From: CAIWHR01 sp963708855
GTDB lineage: Bacteria > Pseudomonadota > Gammaproteobacteria > Burkholderiales > Casimicrobiaceae
Length of the DNA stretch: 64,000 nucleotides
Assembly: GCA_963708855.1 (NCBI GenBank)
Contig: CAVPUM010000001.1
Coordinates: forward strand, 253,491 to 317,490
Reading direction: 5' to 3'
Part shown: positions 28,192-38,997 of the stretch, piece after piece
Position numbering within the stretch: position 1 is the stretch's first letter
How the letters are laid out: every line of letters begins with the position of its first letter
Notes under the pieces: model-generated
What the model was told of the DNA's origin: nothing
Database searches by the model: none
Seen by the model: the letters and a program-made list of their open reading frames with translations, nothing else
Made by a program: the position numbers and the translations under genes

Positions 28192-29145
28192 TCAGGGGAC
28201 GCCTCCGGCGGCGGCGTCGAACACGGCCTCGGCCGCCGCGAGATCCTCGAGCGCGAAGCCGACGGACTTGAAGACGGTGATTTCCTCGGCGCGCGTGCGG
28301 CCGGGGTGCCTGCCGCAAGCGAGGTCGGCGAGATCCGCGGCGATGGATTCAGGGCGGATGTCGCCGCTCGCGATCGCCTGGACGATGTCGCCCCCTTCGG
28401 CGAGCGCAGCGGCGCGATGGTCGACCACGAGCAGGTTCGCGCGGGCGATCGCCGCGCCGTCGGTCTCGCGCATGCTCGCCTTGAACGCGCCGATCAGGTC
28501 GAGATGCACGCCCGGCGAAAGCCATGCGCCGAGCACGAGCGGCACTGTCGAAAGCGTCGCGCAGCAGACGATGTCGGCTTCGCGCACGGCGCCCTCGAGG
28601 TCGACCGTCGCGGTGACCGGCAGGCCGTCCTCCCGCATCGCGGCGGCCGCCGCCCGCGCATGCTCCGGCGTGCGGCTCCACAGGCTGACGCGCTGGATGG
28701 GACGGACGAGCATGTGCGCTTCGACGAGTCCGCGCGCAAGCCGCCCGGAGCCTACCAGCAGCAGATGCCGTGCGTCGGCGCGCGCGAGACGGCTCGCCGC
28801 GTACGCCGACGCGCCGGCCGTGCGACGCGCGGTGATCTCCTCGCCGTCGAAGAGTGCCAGCGGCGCGCCGTTGCGCGCGTCGAAGAGCGCATAGACGGCG
28901 CCCACGGCGCGCTCGTTGCGCGCCGCGTTGCCCGGGAACACGGTGGCGAGCTTGACACCCATCCGTCCGCCGGTGCGCCACGCGGGCATCAGCAGCAGCG
29001 ACGCCGTCGGCTCGCCCCGGACCTCGATCGGGTGGTTCGTGCGCAGCGGCGCGACGACGTCGCGCTGCAGCATGGCGTCGAGCGCCTGGAGCATCCGCGG
29101 CCACGGCAGGAGCGAGCGGACAGCGGCGGCGTCGAAATAACGCAT
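28192..29145 (-). CDS. Ornithine cyclodeaminase / mu-crystallin family reductase
   Basis: A 317-residue NAD(P)-binding protein of the OCD/mu-crystallin family. It has the substrate Lys in GGRMGVKLATVFP and the Rossmann loop LLVGSGRLARGLVEAH. The downstream QLIGAFKASMRETD-like segment (LIGAFKASMRETD) is characteristic. Members include delta1-pyrroline-2-carboxylate reductase and alanine dehydrogenase. It lies 44 bp downstream of putA on the same strand, so a role in proline or pyrroline carboxylate metabolism (for example D- or hydroxyproline breakdown to proline) is a reasonable inference. Confidence 0.88.
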   Translation of the reverse strand: MRYFDAAAVRSLLPWPRMLQALDAMLQRDVVAPLRTNHPIEVRGEPTASLLLMPAWRTGGRMGVKLATVFPGNAARNERAVGAVYALFDARNGAPLALFDGEEITARRTAGASAYAASRLARADARHLLLVGSGRLARGLVEAHMLVRPIQRVSLWSRTPEHARAAAAAMREDGLPVTATVDLEGAVREADIVCCATLSTVPLVLGAWLSPGVHLDLIGAFKASMRETDGAAIARANLLVVDHRAAALAEGGDIVQAIASGDIRPESIAADLADLACGRHPGRTRAEEITVFKSVGFALEDLAAAEAVFDAAAGGVP

Positions 29146-29189
29146 GCTGCCAGCGGTCCGAACGATGTCCGACGCGACGGCCGCCGCCG

Positions 29190-32100
29190 CTAGGCCGCGT
29201 CTTCGTCCAGTGACAGCAGCGCGGCGTTGCCGCCCGCCGCCGAAGTGTTGACGGTCACGGTGCGCTCGATGACGAGGCGCGTCCAGTCGTACTTGCCGTG
29301 CGCATCGGGAACCACGATCGGCACGATCCTGCCGGGCGCCGCGGCGAACACGCCGCGTACGCGGCGGGCGTCGTTGCGATCCACGTCAAGCAGCACCGCG
29401 TCGATCGCAGTGGGATCGAGCTCGTCGGCGAACGTGATCCGCGCGCCGCCGATGCCCTTGCCGACGCGTATCGAAAGCGGATCGCGCAGCAGCAGCACGG
29501 TATTGCCGGCCGCGAGCGCGGCCTTGGCCTGCGCGAAGAGCCCTTGCTCGTCGGCGGCGATGCAGGCAACGACGCCGCGCGGATGGAACTCGAGCGTGTT
29601 CGCTTCGCCGGTCGGGCCCGGCAGCGCTACCGGCGCTCCCGGCCCCGGCGTTGACATCCCGCGCACCAGCCGGCGGAGGTAGAGCGGCCCGCCGGCTTTC
29701 GGGCCGGTCCCCGAGAGCCCGTGCCCGCCGAACGGCTGCACGCCGACGACCGCGCCGACGATGTTGCGATTGACGTACACGTTGCCCGCCCGGACCTGCG
29801 CGAGCACCGCCGCGACGGTCTCGTCGATCCGCGTGTGGATGCCGTGGGTCAGGCCGTAGCCTGTCGCGTTGATCGCGTTGATGAGCCCCAGCAACTCGTC
29901 GCGCTTCCAGCGCAAGACGTGCAGGACCGGTCCGAAAACTTCCCGCGTTAAGTGCGCGAGGCCGCGGACGTCCCCGAGGTCGACGAGCGTCGGCGCGACG
30001 AACGTGCCGCGCGCGCACGTCGGAGGCAGCGGCATCTCGACCACTTTGAGCCCCGCGGCGCGCATCCGCTCGACGTGCGCGACCAGTGCAGCGCGCGCTT
30101 CGGCGTCGATCACCGGGCCGATGTCGGTGGCCAGGCGCCGAGGATCGCCTGTGGCGAGCTCGCGCATTGCGCCTTCGAGCATCGCCAGCATCTCCGGCGC
30201 GACGTCGTCCTGCAGACACAGGATGCGCAGCGCCGAGCAGCGCTGCCCGGCGCTGTCGAACGCGGAGGACAGCGCGTCCGCGACCACCTGCTCGGGCAGT
30301 GCCGAGCTGTCGACGATCATCGCGTTCTGGCCGCCGGTCTCGGCGATCAGCACCGGGTCGTCGTCGCGGCTCGCGAGCTGGCGGTGGATGAGGCGCGCGA
30401 CCTCCGTGGAACCCGTGAAGATGACGCCCGCCACGCGTGGATCCGCGGCGAGCGCGGCGCCGACCGTCTCGCCGCGTCCGGGCAAGAGCTGCAGGGCGGC
30501 CGGCGGCACGCCGGCACGATGCAGGATGCGCACCGCGGCGGCGGCCATCAGCGGCGTCTGTTCGGCCGGCTTCGCCAGCACCGGGTTGCCGGCCGCGAGC
30601 GCCGCGCCGACTTCGCCCACGAAGATCGCCAGCGGGAAGTTCCACGGCGAGATGGCAACGACCGGACCGATCGGGACGATCTGCGGTCCGCCCAGCTCGG
30701 CGCGCGCCTGCATCGCGTAGTAGCGCAGGAAATCGACCGCCTCGCGCACTTCCGCCACCGCGTTCGCGAGCGTCTTTCCCGCCTCGCGCACGGCGAGTGC
30801 GAGCAACGTCACCCGCTCGGCTTCCATGAGGTCGGCCGCTCGCTCGAGACACGTCGCACGCTCGCCCGCAGGGGTGGCCGACCACGCCGCTCCGTGCTCG
30901 ACCGCGAGCGCGACGGCGGCCTCCACGTCCGCCTGCGTCGCCTCGGTCACGGACCCGACCACGTCGTCGCGATCCGCCGGATTGCGGATGACGACGGGTG
31001 CGTCCGGCGCGCTCGCCGCGGGCGCGACCGACGGCGGGCGCGACGGCTCGGCGCGCAGCGGCACCGCGTCCCATCGCGCCAGGCCCGCTTCCAGCGCCGC
31101 GAGTTCCCGGTCGTCGGAAAGGTCGACGCCCTGCGAATTGCGGCGGCCCGGCAGCAGCGCGATCGGCAGCGGGATGCCAGCATGCGGCCGGCCACCGCGC
31201 GCCTCGGCCACGGCGACCGGGTCGGTGACCAGCGACGAGATGGCGACCGTCGGATCGACGATCCGGTTGACGAACGAGCTGTTGGCGCCATTCTCGAGCA
31301 GCCGCCGCACCAGGTAGGCGAGCAGCGTCTCGTGCGATCCGACCGGCGCGTAGATGCGGCAGGCGCGATCCAGCTTCGCCTTGCCGACGACCTCGTCGTA
31401 GATGCTCTCGCCCATCCCGTGCAGGCACTGGAACTCGTACTGCGCCTCGCCCGCCAGCTCGTGGACCGCGGCGATGGTGAACGCATTGTGGCTGGCGAAC
31501 TGCGGGTAGATAGCGTCGGGGGCCTCGAGCATCGCCTTCGCGCACGCGAGGTAGGCGACATCGGAGTGCACCTTGCGCGTGAACACGGGGTAGCCGGGGA
31601 GCCCGTCGACTTCGGCGCGCTTGATCTCGGCGTCCCAGTAGGCGCCCTTGACCAGACGCAACATCAGGCGCCGCTTGTGCTGCCGCGCGAGCGCGACGAT
31701 CCAGTCGATCGTCGGGCGCGCGCGCTTCTGGTAGCACTGGACGACGAAACCGAGGCCATCCCAATCAGCCAGCGCGGGTTCGCCCGCCAGCCGCGCCAGC
31801 AGGTCGAGCGAGATCTCGAGACGGTCGGCCTCCTCGGCGTCTATCGCAAACCCGATGTCGTAGTCCTTCGCGAGGCGCGCCAGCGTGATGAGCTTCGGCG
31901 TCAGCTCCGTCATCACCCGTTCGCGCTGCGCGCGGCAGAAGCGCGGATGCAGCGCCGAAAGCTTCATCGAGATGCCGGGCCCGCCCAGCACGCCCCGGCG
32001 ATTCGCCGCGCGGCCGATCGCGTGGATCGCGGCGTCGTACGCGACGAAATAGCGCTGGGCGTCGGCGGCCGTCATCGCTGCCTCGCCCAGCATGTCGTAC

Positions 32101-32744
32101 GAGAACGTGTAGCCGCGCGCCTCGCGGTCGCGCGCGTTGGCCAGCGCCTCGTCGATCGTCCGCCCGGTGACGAACTGGCGGCCGAGCAGGCGCATCGCCA
32201 AGTCCACGCCCTTGCGGATCAGCGGCTCGCCGCCCTTGCGCAGCAGCGAGGACACCGCCTGCTCGAGCGTTCCCTCGCTCCGCGTCTCGACGATCTTCCC
32301 GGTTACAAGAAGTCCCCATGCCGCCGCGTTCACGAACAGCGACGGCGAGGCGCCGACGTGCGCCGACCAGTCGCCGCGGCTGATCTTGTCCCGGATCAGC
32401 CTGTCGCGCGTCGCGGCATCGGGGATGCGCAGCAGCGCTTCGGCCAGGCACATCAGCGCGATGCCCTCGCGGCTGTCCAGCGAGAATTCGAGCATCAGCG
32501 CGTCGACGCCGCCCGCGTTGGAGCGCGCCGCACGCACCGCCTCGGCGAGCGTCGTCGCCACCGCCTGCGCCCGGGCGAGCGCCGGCGGCGAGAGACGGGC
32601 CTCGTCTAGCAGCGCCGACAGGGTCGCGCCCTCGTCGGCCCGGTAGCACACGGCGATGCGCTCGCGCAGCGGAGCGAGAGGATCGCCGGGCTCCCGCGCG
32701 ACGCCGAGGTCGAAGGCTGTGTCGGGGAGAGAGGTCATGGGCAT
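29190..32744 (-). CDS. putA: Bifunctional proline dehydrogenase / L-glutamate gamma-semialdehyde dehydrogenase
   Basis: An 1184-residue PutA. The N-terminus begins with the linker/helical arm directly, without the RHH DNA-binding domain of E. coli PutA, so it is not a transcriptional repressor. The FAD-dependent proline dehydrogenase barrel (about residues 130-460) has GISMKLSALHPRF, RLVKGAYWDAE and EFQCLHGMGE. The aldehyde dehydrogenase part (about 540-1000) has the Glu in IAETGGQNAM and the catalytic Cys in GQRCSALR. About 180 residues of the ALDH-like C-terminal domain follow, as in larger PutAs. It oxidises proline to glutamate, channelling the intermediate. The start may be ATG 32744 or ATG 32738. 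Confidence 0.96.
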   Translation of the reverse strand: MPMTSLPDTAFDLGVAREPGDPLAPLRERIAVCYRADEGATLSALLDEARLSPPALARAQAVATTLAEAVRAARSNAGGVDALMLEFSLDSREGIALMCLAEALLRIPDAATRDRLIRDKISRGDWSAHVGASPSLFVNAAAWGLLVTGKIVETRSEGTLEQAVSSLLRKGGEPLIRKGVDLAMRLLGRQFVTGRTIDEALANARDREARGYTFSYDMLGEAAMTAADAQRYFVAYDAAIHAIGRAANRRGVLGGPGISMKLSALHPRFCRAQRERVMTELTPKLITLARLAKDYDIGFAIDAEEADRLEISLDLLARLAGEPALADWDGLGFVVQCYQKRARPTIDWIVALARQHKRRLMLRLVKGAYWDAEIKRAEVDGLPGYPVFTRKVHSDVAYLACAKAMLEAPDAIYPQFASHNAFTIAAVHELAGEAQYEFQCLHGMGESIYDEVVGKAKLDRACRIYAPVGSHETLLAYLVRRLLENGANSSFVNRIVDPTVAISSLVTDPVAVAEARGGRPHAGIPLPIALLPGRRNSQGVDLSDDRELAALEAGLARWDAVPLRAEPSRPPSVAPAASAPDAPVVIRNPADRDDVVGSVTEATQADVEAAVALAVEHGAAWSATPAGERATCLERAADLMEAERVTLLALAVREAGKTLANAVAEVREAVDFLRYYAMQARAELGGPQIVPIGPVVAISPWNFPLAIFVGEVGAALAAGNPVLAKPAEQTPLMAAAAVRILHRAGVPPAALQLLPGRGETVGAALAADPRVAGVIFTGSTEVARLIHRQLASRDDDPVLIAETGGQNAMIVDSSALPEQVVADALSSAFDSAGQRCSALRILCLQDDVAPEMLAMLEGAMRELATGDPRRLATDIGPVIDAEARAALVAHVERMRAAGLKVVEMPLPPTCARGTFVAPTLVDLGDVRGLAHLTREVFGPVLHVLRWKRDELLGLINAINATGYGLTHGIHTRIDETVAAVLAQVRAGNVYVNRNIVGAVVGVQPFGGHGLSGTGPKAGGPLYLRRLVRGMSTPGPGAPVALPGPTGEANTLEFHPRGVVACIAADEQGLFAQAKAALAAGNTVLLLRDPLSIRVGKGIGGARITFADELDPTAIDAVLLDVDRNDARRVRGVFAAAPGRIVPIVVPDAHGKYDWTRLVIERTVTVNTSAAGGNAALLSLDEDAA

Positions 32745-32859
32745 CGCCGATCACGTCCGGCGCGTAGAGGTGAACCGGTGCGAGTGCACGATTCTAACGC
32801 GGCCGGCGGACGCCCGCGCGACGTTCGGTCCGCGCGCCGGAGCCCGGAGCGGCGCCGTG

Positions 32860-34392
32860 TCAGCGCGCGGCGTGCAGAAGTGGCCCGATCAGCAGATAAG
32901 TGAGCGCCGTGATGAGCAGGATGCCGCTCACGTTGAGCCAGAAGCCGGCCTTGATCATCTGCGGCATCCGGACGAGGCCGGTGCCGAACACGATCGCGTT
33001 GGGAGGTGTCCCGACGGGCATCATGAACGCGCAGCTCGCGGCGATCGTCGCAGGCAGCAGCAGCAACGCCGGGGGCACGCCGAGCACCGGCGCCAGTGCG
33101 GCGAGGATCGGCAGCATCGTCGCGACCTGCGCCGTGTTCGACGTCAGCTCGGACATGAACACCATCAGCGCGATGACGACGAACACGACCGCCATCACCG
33201 GCCAGCCGGAAAAGCCGCGGGCCAGGCTGCCGATGAACTGTGCTACGCCGTTCGCCTCCGTCGCCGCTGCCAGCGCGAGTCCACCGCCGAACAGTATCAG
33301 CACCCCCCACGGCAGCTTGACCGCGGTGTCCCAGTCGCTGACGAAGATTCGCTTCGCGCGGTCGACCGGCAGGATGAACAGCGCAATCGCCGCGGCGACC
33401 GCGATGACCGGGTCCGAGAGGTTGGCGAGCGGGGCGATGCCGGCCACCTGGATTTCGGTCAGCAGCGGCCGGAAGACCCAGCAGAACACCGTGACGGCGA
33501 ACACAGCCATCGTCGCTCGCTCGCCACGGTTGAGCGGGCCGAGCTTGGCGATTTCGCCGGCCACCCACGCCCGTCCCCCCTCGATCTCCCGGATCCGCGT
33601 CGGGAACAGCACCCGCGTGTTGAGCAGCCACGCCAGCGGCAGGAAAAGCAGCATCGCCGGAACCCCGACCAGCATCCACTTCGTGAACGAGATCTGGACG
33701 CCGTAGGTCTGCTCGAAGAAGCGCACGAAGATGCCGTTGGGCGGCGACCCGATGATCGTCCCCAGCCCGCCGATCGACGCCGCGTAGGCGACGCCCAGCA
33801 GCAGGGACAACGCGAGATTGCGGTCGTCGACATCGTCCTGCGGAATGCCGCCGTGCTCGAGGAGCGTCTTGCCGGTCCGCCGGAAGAGCGACAGGTCGAC
33901 GATCGACAGTGCGATCGGCACCATCATCGCCGCGGTTGCCGTGTTCGACACCCACATGCTGACGAACGCGGTCGCGCCCATCACTCCGGCGACGATCGCC
34001 GCCGGCCGCGTGCCCACCCACTTCAGCGCCTGGAAAGCGATCCGGCGATCGAGCCCCCAGCGCTGGATCGCGAGCGCCAGCACGAACCCGCCGAGAAAGA
34101 GGTAGATGACGTCGGCGCCGTAGTTCGCCGTCGTCTTGCCGAGCGGCATGATGCCGAGCAATGGGAAGGCGACGATCGGCAGCAGCGAGGTGACCTCGAT
34201 CTCCACCGCTTCGGTCATCCACCACGTCGCCATCCAGACCATCATCGCGAGCGTCGCCCGCGTGGCATGACCGAGCGGCACCGCCTTGCCCGCCGCATCG
34301 GCATACTCCACGGGCAGCGCGAAATAGGCGAGGAGCGCGAGCACGGGACCGCCGACCAGGCCGATCGCCCGCACTCGCCGCTGGAGATCCAT
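32860..34392 (-). CDS. DASS/SLC13-family dicarboxylate carrier
   Basis: A 510-residue Na+-coupled anion carrier. Both family SNT motifs are present: WVSNTATAAMMV in the first half and ELTSNTAQVATML in the second, each followed by a GSPPNGI or GTPPNAI loop. These form the carboxylate and sodium sites in VcINDY-type carriers. It probably imports succinate, fumarate or malate. Its ATG directly abuts the TGA of the dcu gene upstream (34393-34395), so it is the last gene of the aspA-dcu-dcu operon. Eleven to twelve hydrophobic segments are visible. Confidence 0.92.
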   Translation of the reverse strand: MDLQRRVRAIGLVGGPVLALLAYFALPVEYADAAGKAVPLGHATRATLAMMVWMATWWMTEAVEIEVTSLLPIVAFPLLGIMPLGKTTANYGADVIYLFLGGFVLALAIQRWGLDRRIAFQALKWVGTRPAAIVAGVMGATAFVSMWVSNTATAAMMVPIALSIVDLSLFRRTGKTLLEHGGIPQDDVDDRNLALSLLLGVAYAASIGGLGTIIGSPPNGIFVRFFEQTYGVQISFTKWMLVGVPAMLLFLPLAWLLNTRVLFPTRIREIEGGRAWVAGEIAKLGPLNRGERATMAVFAVTVFCWVFRPLLTEIQVAGIAPLANLSDPVIAVAAAIALFILPVDRAKRIFVSDWDTAVKLPWGVLILFGGGLALAAATEANGVAQFIGSLARGFSGWPVMAVVFVVIALMVFMSELTSNTAQVATMLPILAALAPVLGVPPALLLLPATIAASCAFMMPVGTPPNAIVFGTGLVRMPQMIKAGFWLNVSGILLITALTYLLIGPLLHAAR

Positions 34393-35733
34393 TCAGATCA
34401 GTCCGCGCGCAGCCGCCAACAGGTATCCGAATACGCAGGAGCTGGACACGCCGATGAGCCCCGGCAGGATGAAGCTGTGGTTGATCACGTACTTGCCGAT
34501 GTGGGTCGTGCCCGAACGGTCGAACTGGATCGTCGCGAGGTCGGAGGGGTAGGTCGGCAGGATGTAGTAGCCGTAACAGGCGGCCGCGAAGGCGACCACG
34601 TAGCCCGGCGGCACGCCGATCGACAGCGCGACCGGCACCATGGCGGCGATGGCCGCCGCCTGCGAGTTGACGAGCTTGGACACGATCAGCAGCGCCAGCG
34701 CGTACGTCCAGGGCTGGGTCTGCACCACGCCCGCCAGCGCGGACTTGATGCCCGGCAGATTCGCCTCGAACACCGTATCGGCCATCCAGGCGACGCCGAA
34801 CACCGCGACCACGGCGATCATGCCGGCACGGAACACCTCGTTCTTGGCGATCGTCATCGGATTGGTCTGCGTGAAAATGATGATGAGGGCGCCGGCCATG
34901 AGCATGAACATCTGGATCGTGAGCACCATCGACAGCGGCTTGCCGCTCACCAGCGGGCGGATCGGCTCGAAGGCGCCGAGCACCGCGACCACCGCGATCG
35001 CTCCAACGAAGATCCACATCGCGGTCCACTGGTGCCGCGACAGCTTCTGGTCCAGCAGCGTGGCGGATTCCCCGTAAACGAATTTGCGGCTTTCGGGGTC
35101 CGCGATCAGCTTCTGGAACGCTTCATCCCGGTCGAGGTCCTTGCCCCGGAACCAGCTGAAGATGCCGATCATCAGCACGCCCACCAGCGTGGAGGGGATG
35201 GTGACCGACAGCAGCGTGACGAAATCGATGACCGGACTGCCCGCGGGCGCCTTGGCCAGAAAGGCCACCAGCGACACCACCGCGACGGAGACCGGGCTCG
35301 CGATGATGCCCATCTGACTCGCGATCGACGACGCGGCCATCGGTCGCTCGGGCCGGATGTCGTTCTTGATCGCCACGTCGTAGATGATGGGCAGCATCGT
35401 GTACACGACGTGACCGGTCCCGCACAGCATCGTCAGCGTGCAGGTCGTGAACGGCGCGAGGATCGACACATATTTCGGATTGCGGCGCAGGATCTTCTCC
35501 GCCAGCTGCAGCAGCACGTCGAGGCCACCCGAGGCCTGGAGCGTGGCCGACGCCGCCACCACCGCGACGATGGTGAGCATCACGTCCACCGGGGGCTTGC
35601 CGGGCGGCAGCTTGAACGCGAACACCAGGATGACGATGCCGATGCCGCCGAGCAAGCCGAGCGCGACACCGCCCTTGCGCGCGCCGTAGAACAGGCACGC
35701 GAGTATCAGTACGATCTGCAGGAAGAATTCCAT
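34393..35733 (-). CDS. Anaerobic C4-dicarboxylate transporter, DcuA/DcuB family (copy 2)
   Basis: A 446-residue carrier of the DcuA/B family. It has the conserved PPVDVMLTIVAVVAA region, CGTGHVVYTMLPIIYDVA and RPERPMAASSIASQMGI, plus the C-terminal SGTTHIGKYVINHSFILPG. Length matches E. coli DcuA/B (433-446). These carriers exchange fumarate for succinate or take up aspartate under anaerobiosis. Two Dcu paralogues in tandem with aspA indicate fumarate respiration or aspartate fermentation. It starts 51 bp after the first Dcu gene ends; that spacer holds a perfect hairpin. Confidence 0.93.
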   Translation of the reverse strand: MEFFLQIVLILACLFYGARKGGVALGLLGGIGIVILVFAFKLPPGKPPVDVMLTIVAVVAASATLQASGGLDVLLQLAEKILRRNPKYVSILAPFTTCTLTMLCGTGHVVYTMLPIIYDVAIKNDIRPERPMAASSIASQMGIIASPVSVAVVSLVAFLAKAPAGSPVIDFVTLLSVTIPSTLVGVLMIGIFSWFRGKDLDRDEAFQKLIADPESRKFVYGESATLLDQKLSRHQWTAMWIFVGAIAVVAVLGAFEPIRPLVSGKPLSMVLTIQMFMLMAGALIIIFTQTNPMTIAKNEVFRAGMIAVVAVFGVAWMADTVFEANLPGIKSALAGVVQTQPWTYALALLIVSKLVNSQAAAIAAMVPVALSIGVPPGYVVAFAAACYGYYILPTYPSDLATIQFDRSGTTHIGKYVINHSFILPGLIGVSSSCVFGYLLAAARGLI

Positions 35734-35748
35734 GCTAGGACCTTTCGG

Positions 35749-35773
35749 GGGACCCGGTCAGCTCCCGGGTCCC
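35749..35773 (-). promoter_or_regulatory. Intercistronic hairpin between the two dcu genes
   Basis: GGGACCCGG (35749-35757) pairs perfectly with CCGGGTCCC (35765-35773) across a 7-nt loop. On the transcribed minus strand no U-run follows, so it is more likely an mRNA-stability or processing hairpin than a terminator. Confidence 0.5.
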
Positions 35774-35784
35774 GCTTTTGCCAT

Positions 35785-37110
35785 TCAGAACATGATCCGG
35801 GCGAGGAACAGCCCCGTGATGACCGCCACGGCCGTCGCCACCACGCCCGGAATCATGAACGAGTGGTTGAGCACGTACTTGCCGATCCTGGTGGTGCCGG
35901 ACAGGTCGAAGTTGATCGCCGCGATCAGCGAGCCGTAGGTCGGGATGAAGAAGTAACCGTTGACCGAAGGGAACATCGCGATCAGGAACTGCGGCGGGAT
36001 GCCGAGCGCCATACCCAGCGGCATCAGCGCCCGGGTCGTCGCCGCCTGGCTGTAGAGGAGCACCGAGGCGAAGAAGAGGCCGAACGCGAACGTCCAGGGT
36101 GCCTGCTCGGCCCACTTGCCGATGGCGGGCACGATCACGTCCTTGTGCGCGGCGATGAAGCTGTCGCCCAGCCATGCGAGGCCGAAGATGCCGATGACCG
36201 CGACCACGCCGGCGCGCAACGTTGGTGTCTTCGGGACCTCGTCGACATTGACCTTCGTCACCAGCAGCATCAGTGCCGCGACCGACATCATCACGATCTC
36301 GATCACGATAGGCATCGCCAGCGCACCCTTCGCACCCGGCAGCGTGCGCAGGCTCGGGAAGAAGCCGAACAGAACCACAAGCGCAACGCCGGTGAGGAAG
36401 ATAAACGCCGAGGCCTTCGCTGCGGGTTTGAGGGGCGGACGGTCGGCGGCCGCTTTCGGCGCCGGGATCGCTCCGGAGGCCAGGCGCGCCTGATATTCCG
36501 GATCGTCCTTCAGGTCCTTGCCGATGAACATGGAGACGATCGCCGCCGCGACGACGCCGGTGAGCGTCGCCGGCACGCAGACCATCAGGATCTCGGGCAG
36601 GCCCCATTGCGTGAGCCCCTTCTCCGAGAACAGCCCGATCATCGCGGCGGTCGCCGCGGCCACGGGGCTCGCGGTGATCGCCTGCTGTGACGCGATCGTC
36701 GCGACGGCCATCGGCCGTTCCGGCCGGATGCCGTTCTGGTGCGCCGTCTCGTAGATCACCGGCAGCAGCGGGTAGACGATGTGGCCGGTGCCCGCGACGA
36801 AGGTGAAAGTCCACGTCGTGAGCGGCGCCACGATCGTCACGTATTTCGGATTGGCGCGGATGATGCGCTCGGCGACGCGCACCAGGAAGTCGATGCCGCC
36901 GGCGGCGTCCATCACCGACGCGGCCATGATGACCGCCAGGATGATGAGCATGACGTCGATCGGAGGCGAGGTCGGGCTGACCCCGAACGCAACGACCAGA
37001 ACGAGCAGTCCTACCGCGCCCCACAGGCCGAGGCCAACGCCGCTGTAACGGGCGCCCATCCAGATCGCGGCGAGCACGACGATGAACTGCAAGACGATCG
37101 TAAGTGTCAT
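35785..37110 (-). CDS. Anaerobic C4-dicarboxylate transporter, DcuA/DcuB family (copy 1)
   Basis: A 441-residue Dcu carrier. It has PPIDVMLIILAVIMAASVMDAAGG near the N-terminus, the GTGHIVYPLLPVIYETA segment, and SGTTRIGKYVLNHSFMIPG near the C-terminus, as in E. coli DcuA/B. It is clearly a paralogue of the next gene, differing throughout. Aspartate uptake or fumarate/succinate exchange is expected. It is separated from aspA by about 270 bp that contain a tandem palindromic repeat, and it may be expressed at a different level from aspA. Confidence 0.93.
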   Translation of the reverse strand: MTLTIVLQFIVVLAAIWMGARYSGVGLGLWGAVGLLVLVVAFGVSPTSPPIDVMLIILAVIMAASVMDAAGGIDFLVRVAERIIRANPKYVTIVAPLTTWTFTFVAGTGHIVYPLLPVIYETAHQNGIRPERPMAVATIASQQAITASPVAAATAAMIGLFSEKGLTQWGLPEILMVCVPATLTGVVAAAIVSMFIGKDLKDDPEYQARLASGAIPAPKAAADRPPLKPAAKASAFIFLTGVALVVLFGFFPSLRTLPGAKGALAMPIVIEIVMMSVAALMLLVTKVNVDEVPKTPTLRAGVVAVIGIFGLAWLGDSFIAAHKDVIVPAIGKWAEQAPWTFAFGLFFASVLLYSQAATTRALMPLGMALGIPPQFLIAMFPSVNGYFFIPTYGSLIAAINFDLSGTTRIGKYVLNHSFMIPGVVATAVAVITGLFLARIMF

Positions 37111-37140
37111 GGTTCCACTCCTAATTTTCCGGCGCGCGCC

Positions 37141-37380
37141 GCGGCCTCCGCGCCGTCACCGCATTTCCCAGCACAGCACCGTCGGCCGCTTGCGTCGACT
37201 CGCCTGGTCGCATCCCCATGCGCTACCCGCGCATGGGGCCCTGCTTCCCGGCTCGCGCCGCGGCCTCCGCGCCGTCACCGCATTTCCCAGCACAGCACCG
37301 TCGGCCGCTTGCGTCGACTCGCCTGGTCGCATCCCCATGCGCTACCCGCGCATGGGGCCCCTGCTTCCCGGCTCGCGCCG
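37141..37380. repeat. Two tandem copies of a ~119-bp unit, each with a perfect palindrome
   Basis: Copy 1 spans 37141-37259 and copy 2 37260-37380; they are identical to the eye apart from one extra C at 37358-37360. Each unit holds a perfect 10-bp inverted repeat CCCCATGCGC-TACCC-GCGCATGGGG (37214-37238 and 37333-37357). The array fills the gap between the aspA stop (37381) and the first dcu gene. In the transcript it would form two identical strong hairpins just after aspA, likely protecting the aspA mRNA 3' end or damping dcu expression. No spacer-repeat pattern of CRISPR is present. Confidence 0.9.
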
Positions 37381-38784
<1,404 letters not shown>

Positions 38785-38845
38785 GGGGTCGCTCCTGTGC
38801 CGGGCCTCGATAGACAAGATTTTCCGCGTGCGCCGGAACGGCGTA

Positions 38846-38859
38846 TTGATCGGGCTCAA
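38846..38859. promoter_or_regulatory. FNR-like box upstream of aspA
   Basis: TTGAT-CGGG-CTCAA differs from TTGAT-N4-ATCAA at one half-site base. The centre is 68 bp upstream of the aspA start, which would place transcription near 38811 if it is a class II site. A clear -10 is not seen. Confidence 0.45.
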
Positions 38860-38997
38860 GCGCGGAGGGGGTAGCGGACCGGCAGTGCGACGCCGGCAAG
38901 GGAATGAGCCGGCACTTGTGAGCCCTTACGCCACATGCCAACCCGCGACGGACGCGCGGACTCAGGCCCTCAGGAGGCCGTCCGATCGAGCGAAGTG

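Noticed and set aside
32656..36690. Plus-strand open frame of 1344 codons across the carrier genes
   Set aside because: Composition is dominated by Arg, His, Asp and Gln, with no domain; the minus-strand carriers explain the region.
37141..37380. Possible CRISPR-like repeat
   Set aside because: Only two head-to-tail copies of 119 bp without spacers, each a long unit with one palindrome.
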